Shown: positions 5,238 through 5,747 of the stretch, one piece after another | Numbering within the stretch: the stretch's first letter is position 1 | Layout: each line of letters opens with the position of its first letter | NCBI GenBank assembly: GCA_018267795.1 | Contig: JAFDXS010000178.1 | Span: 1 to 5,747 of the forward strand | Direction: 5' to 3' | DNA length: 5,747 nt | Origin: Bacteroidota bacterium | GTDB taxonomy: Bacteria > Bacteroidota > Bacteroidia > Chitinophagales > Chitinophagaceae | Notes under the pieces: model-generated | Databases searched by the model: none | Told to the model about the DNA's origin: nothing | The model's input: only the letters and a program-made list of their open reading frames with translations | Program-made: the position numbers and the translations under genes

Positions 5238-5356
5238 TTTTCCCGTCCTCCTGCAGGTCTTCGTAAAGCCAGATCTGTCAAAAGAAAAAGCTATCCAAAA
5301 TGTGACATTATCGCATTCTAAAAAAGTCATTTACATTTTCGGGAAAATTTATGTCA

Positions 5357-5380
5357 GTATCAATCAATTTCATATGATAC
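5357..5380. promoter_or_regulatory. Candidate dyad upstream of feoB
   Basis: GTATCA (5357-5362) and TGATAC (5375-5380) form a perfect 6-base inverted repeat with 12 bases between. It lies where the -33 region of the feoB promoter should be, a sensible place for an iron-responsive repressor. It is not a clear match to the Fur or DtxR consensus, and short dyads of this kind are common by chance. Confidence 0.22.
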
Positions 5381-5395
5381 CGTATATGTATTTGG

Positions 5396-5403
5396 TAACT
5401 TTG
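5396..5403 (+). promoter_or_regulatory. Promoter -7 element of feoB
   Basis: TAACTTTG is an exact match to the Bacteroidota -7 consensus TAnnTTTG and ends 11 bases before the feoB ATG, so the leader would be only about 6-8 bases. The -33 element is poor: TTTC at 5368-5371, with a somewhat long spacing of 24 bases. That is consistent with a promoter needing an activator or being weak. Confidence 0.6.
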
Positions 5404-5414
5404 CGCTCTCATTC

Positions 5415-5747
5415 ATGTCACGTCCATACACAATTGCCCTCGTAGGTAATCCCAATAGTGGGAAAAGCTCCCTGTTCAATGCCCTTACCGGCCTGAACCA
5501 AAAGGTGGGCAACTTCGCAGGCGTAACTGTGGACAAAAAGACCGGGGTATCCCGCATCAGCGATTCGCTTACCGCGCACATCATTGATCTGCCGGGTACC
5601 TACAGCCTTTATCCCAAGAGTATGGACGAGCAGGTTACCTACCAGGTACTGCTCAATAGCAAAAGCGAAGACCGTCCCGACCTTATCATTGTCATAGCTG
5701 ACGCATCTAACCTTAAACGCAACCTGCTCTTCTGCTCCCAGATCAGG
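5415..5747 (+). CDS. feoB: FeoB ferrous iron transporter (N-terminal GTPase part, runs off the right edge)
   Basis: From the ATG at 5415 the frame is open to the last base, giving 111 residues of a protein that is usually 600-750 residues or more. The start gives the typical short lead MSRPYTIALVGNPNSGKSSL: the G1/P-loop GNPNSGKS is at residues 11-18. G2 is in VGNFAGVTVDKKTG (31-44, Thr38) and G3 is DLPG (58-61) followed by TYSLYPKSMDEQV (62-74). IIVIADASNLKRNL (91-104) matches the 'D-A-x-N-L-x-R-N-L' signature specific to FeoB G domains. The protein imports Fe(II) across the inner membrane; the cytoplasmic G domain controls the missing membrane channel. There is no FeoA domain fused at the N-terminus and no feoA directly upstream; it could lie downstream or at the C-terminus, outside the window. 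The gene has its own promoter element 11 bases upstream and is separated by 177 bases from the barrel protein gene. Confidence 0.96.
   Translation, partial: MSRPYTIALVGNPNSGKSSLFNALTGLNQKVGNFAGVTVDKKTGVSRISDSLTAHIIDLPGTYSLYPKSMDEQVTYQVLLNSKSEDRPDLIIVIADASNLKRNLLFCSQIR

Noticed and set aside
5335..5348. ATTTTC-GG-GAAAAT dyad considered as a terminator after the barrel protein gene
   Set aside because: The stem is almost entirely A-T, the loop is very small and no T-run follows, so it is not a credible intrinsic terminator.
5360..5584. A 74-codon minus-strand frame at the right end
   Set aside because: It is antisense to the FeoB G domain and its promoter.

Overview
The window looks like a chromosomal segment from a member of the Bacteroidota. 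Reasons: two close matches to the Bacteroidota promoter -7 element TAnnTTTG (2508-2515 and 5396-5403), almost no Shine-Dalgarno sequences before the starts, AT-rich spacers between moderately GC genes, and protein types common in that phylum. A Chitinophagales-like source is a guess from general style and was not tested.

Left part (1-2187), all on the minus strand. Read in transcription order there are four genes: a small exported protein with two cysteines (2187-1753), a lipoprotein with a degenerate thioredoxin-like core (1727-1167), a six-helix TMEM175-family channel protein (1076-432), and the N-terminal half of a FrnE-type DsbA oxidoreductase with a CPFC active site (353-1, running off the window). 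The first two genes are 25 bases apart and probably co-transcribed. A perfect 13-bp inverted repeat brackets the first of them.

Middle (2188-2519) is a 332-base divergent spacer. It holds the likely leftward promoter, an imperfect hairpin, a doubtful 31-codon reading frame and, at its right end, the promoter and operator of the next unit.

Right part (2520-5747), all on the plus strand. A TetR-family repressor is followed by a DHA2-type major facilitator efflux pump. The same 18-bp palindrome lies in front of both genes: on the core promoter of the regulator and 13 bases before the pump start. This is a self-regulated drug or toxicant efflux module. A predicted 8-stranded-type outer-membrane barrel protein follows 63 bases later. 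The window ends inside feoB (ferrous iron transporter), of which the GTPase G1, G2 and G3 motifs are visible.

Most of the window is recognisable housekeeping or stress-related content. The least explained part is the exported protein and degenerate-thioredoxin lipoprotein pair with its bracketing inverted repeat. The best supported regulatory inference is the duplicated TetR operator. I saw no tRNA, rRNA, CRISPR array, insertion sequence or convincing intrinsic terminator.
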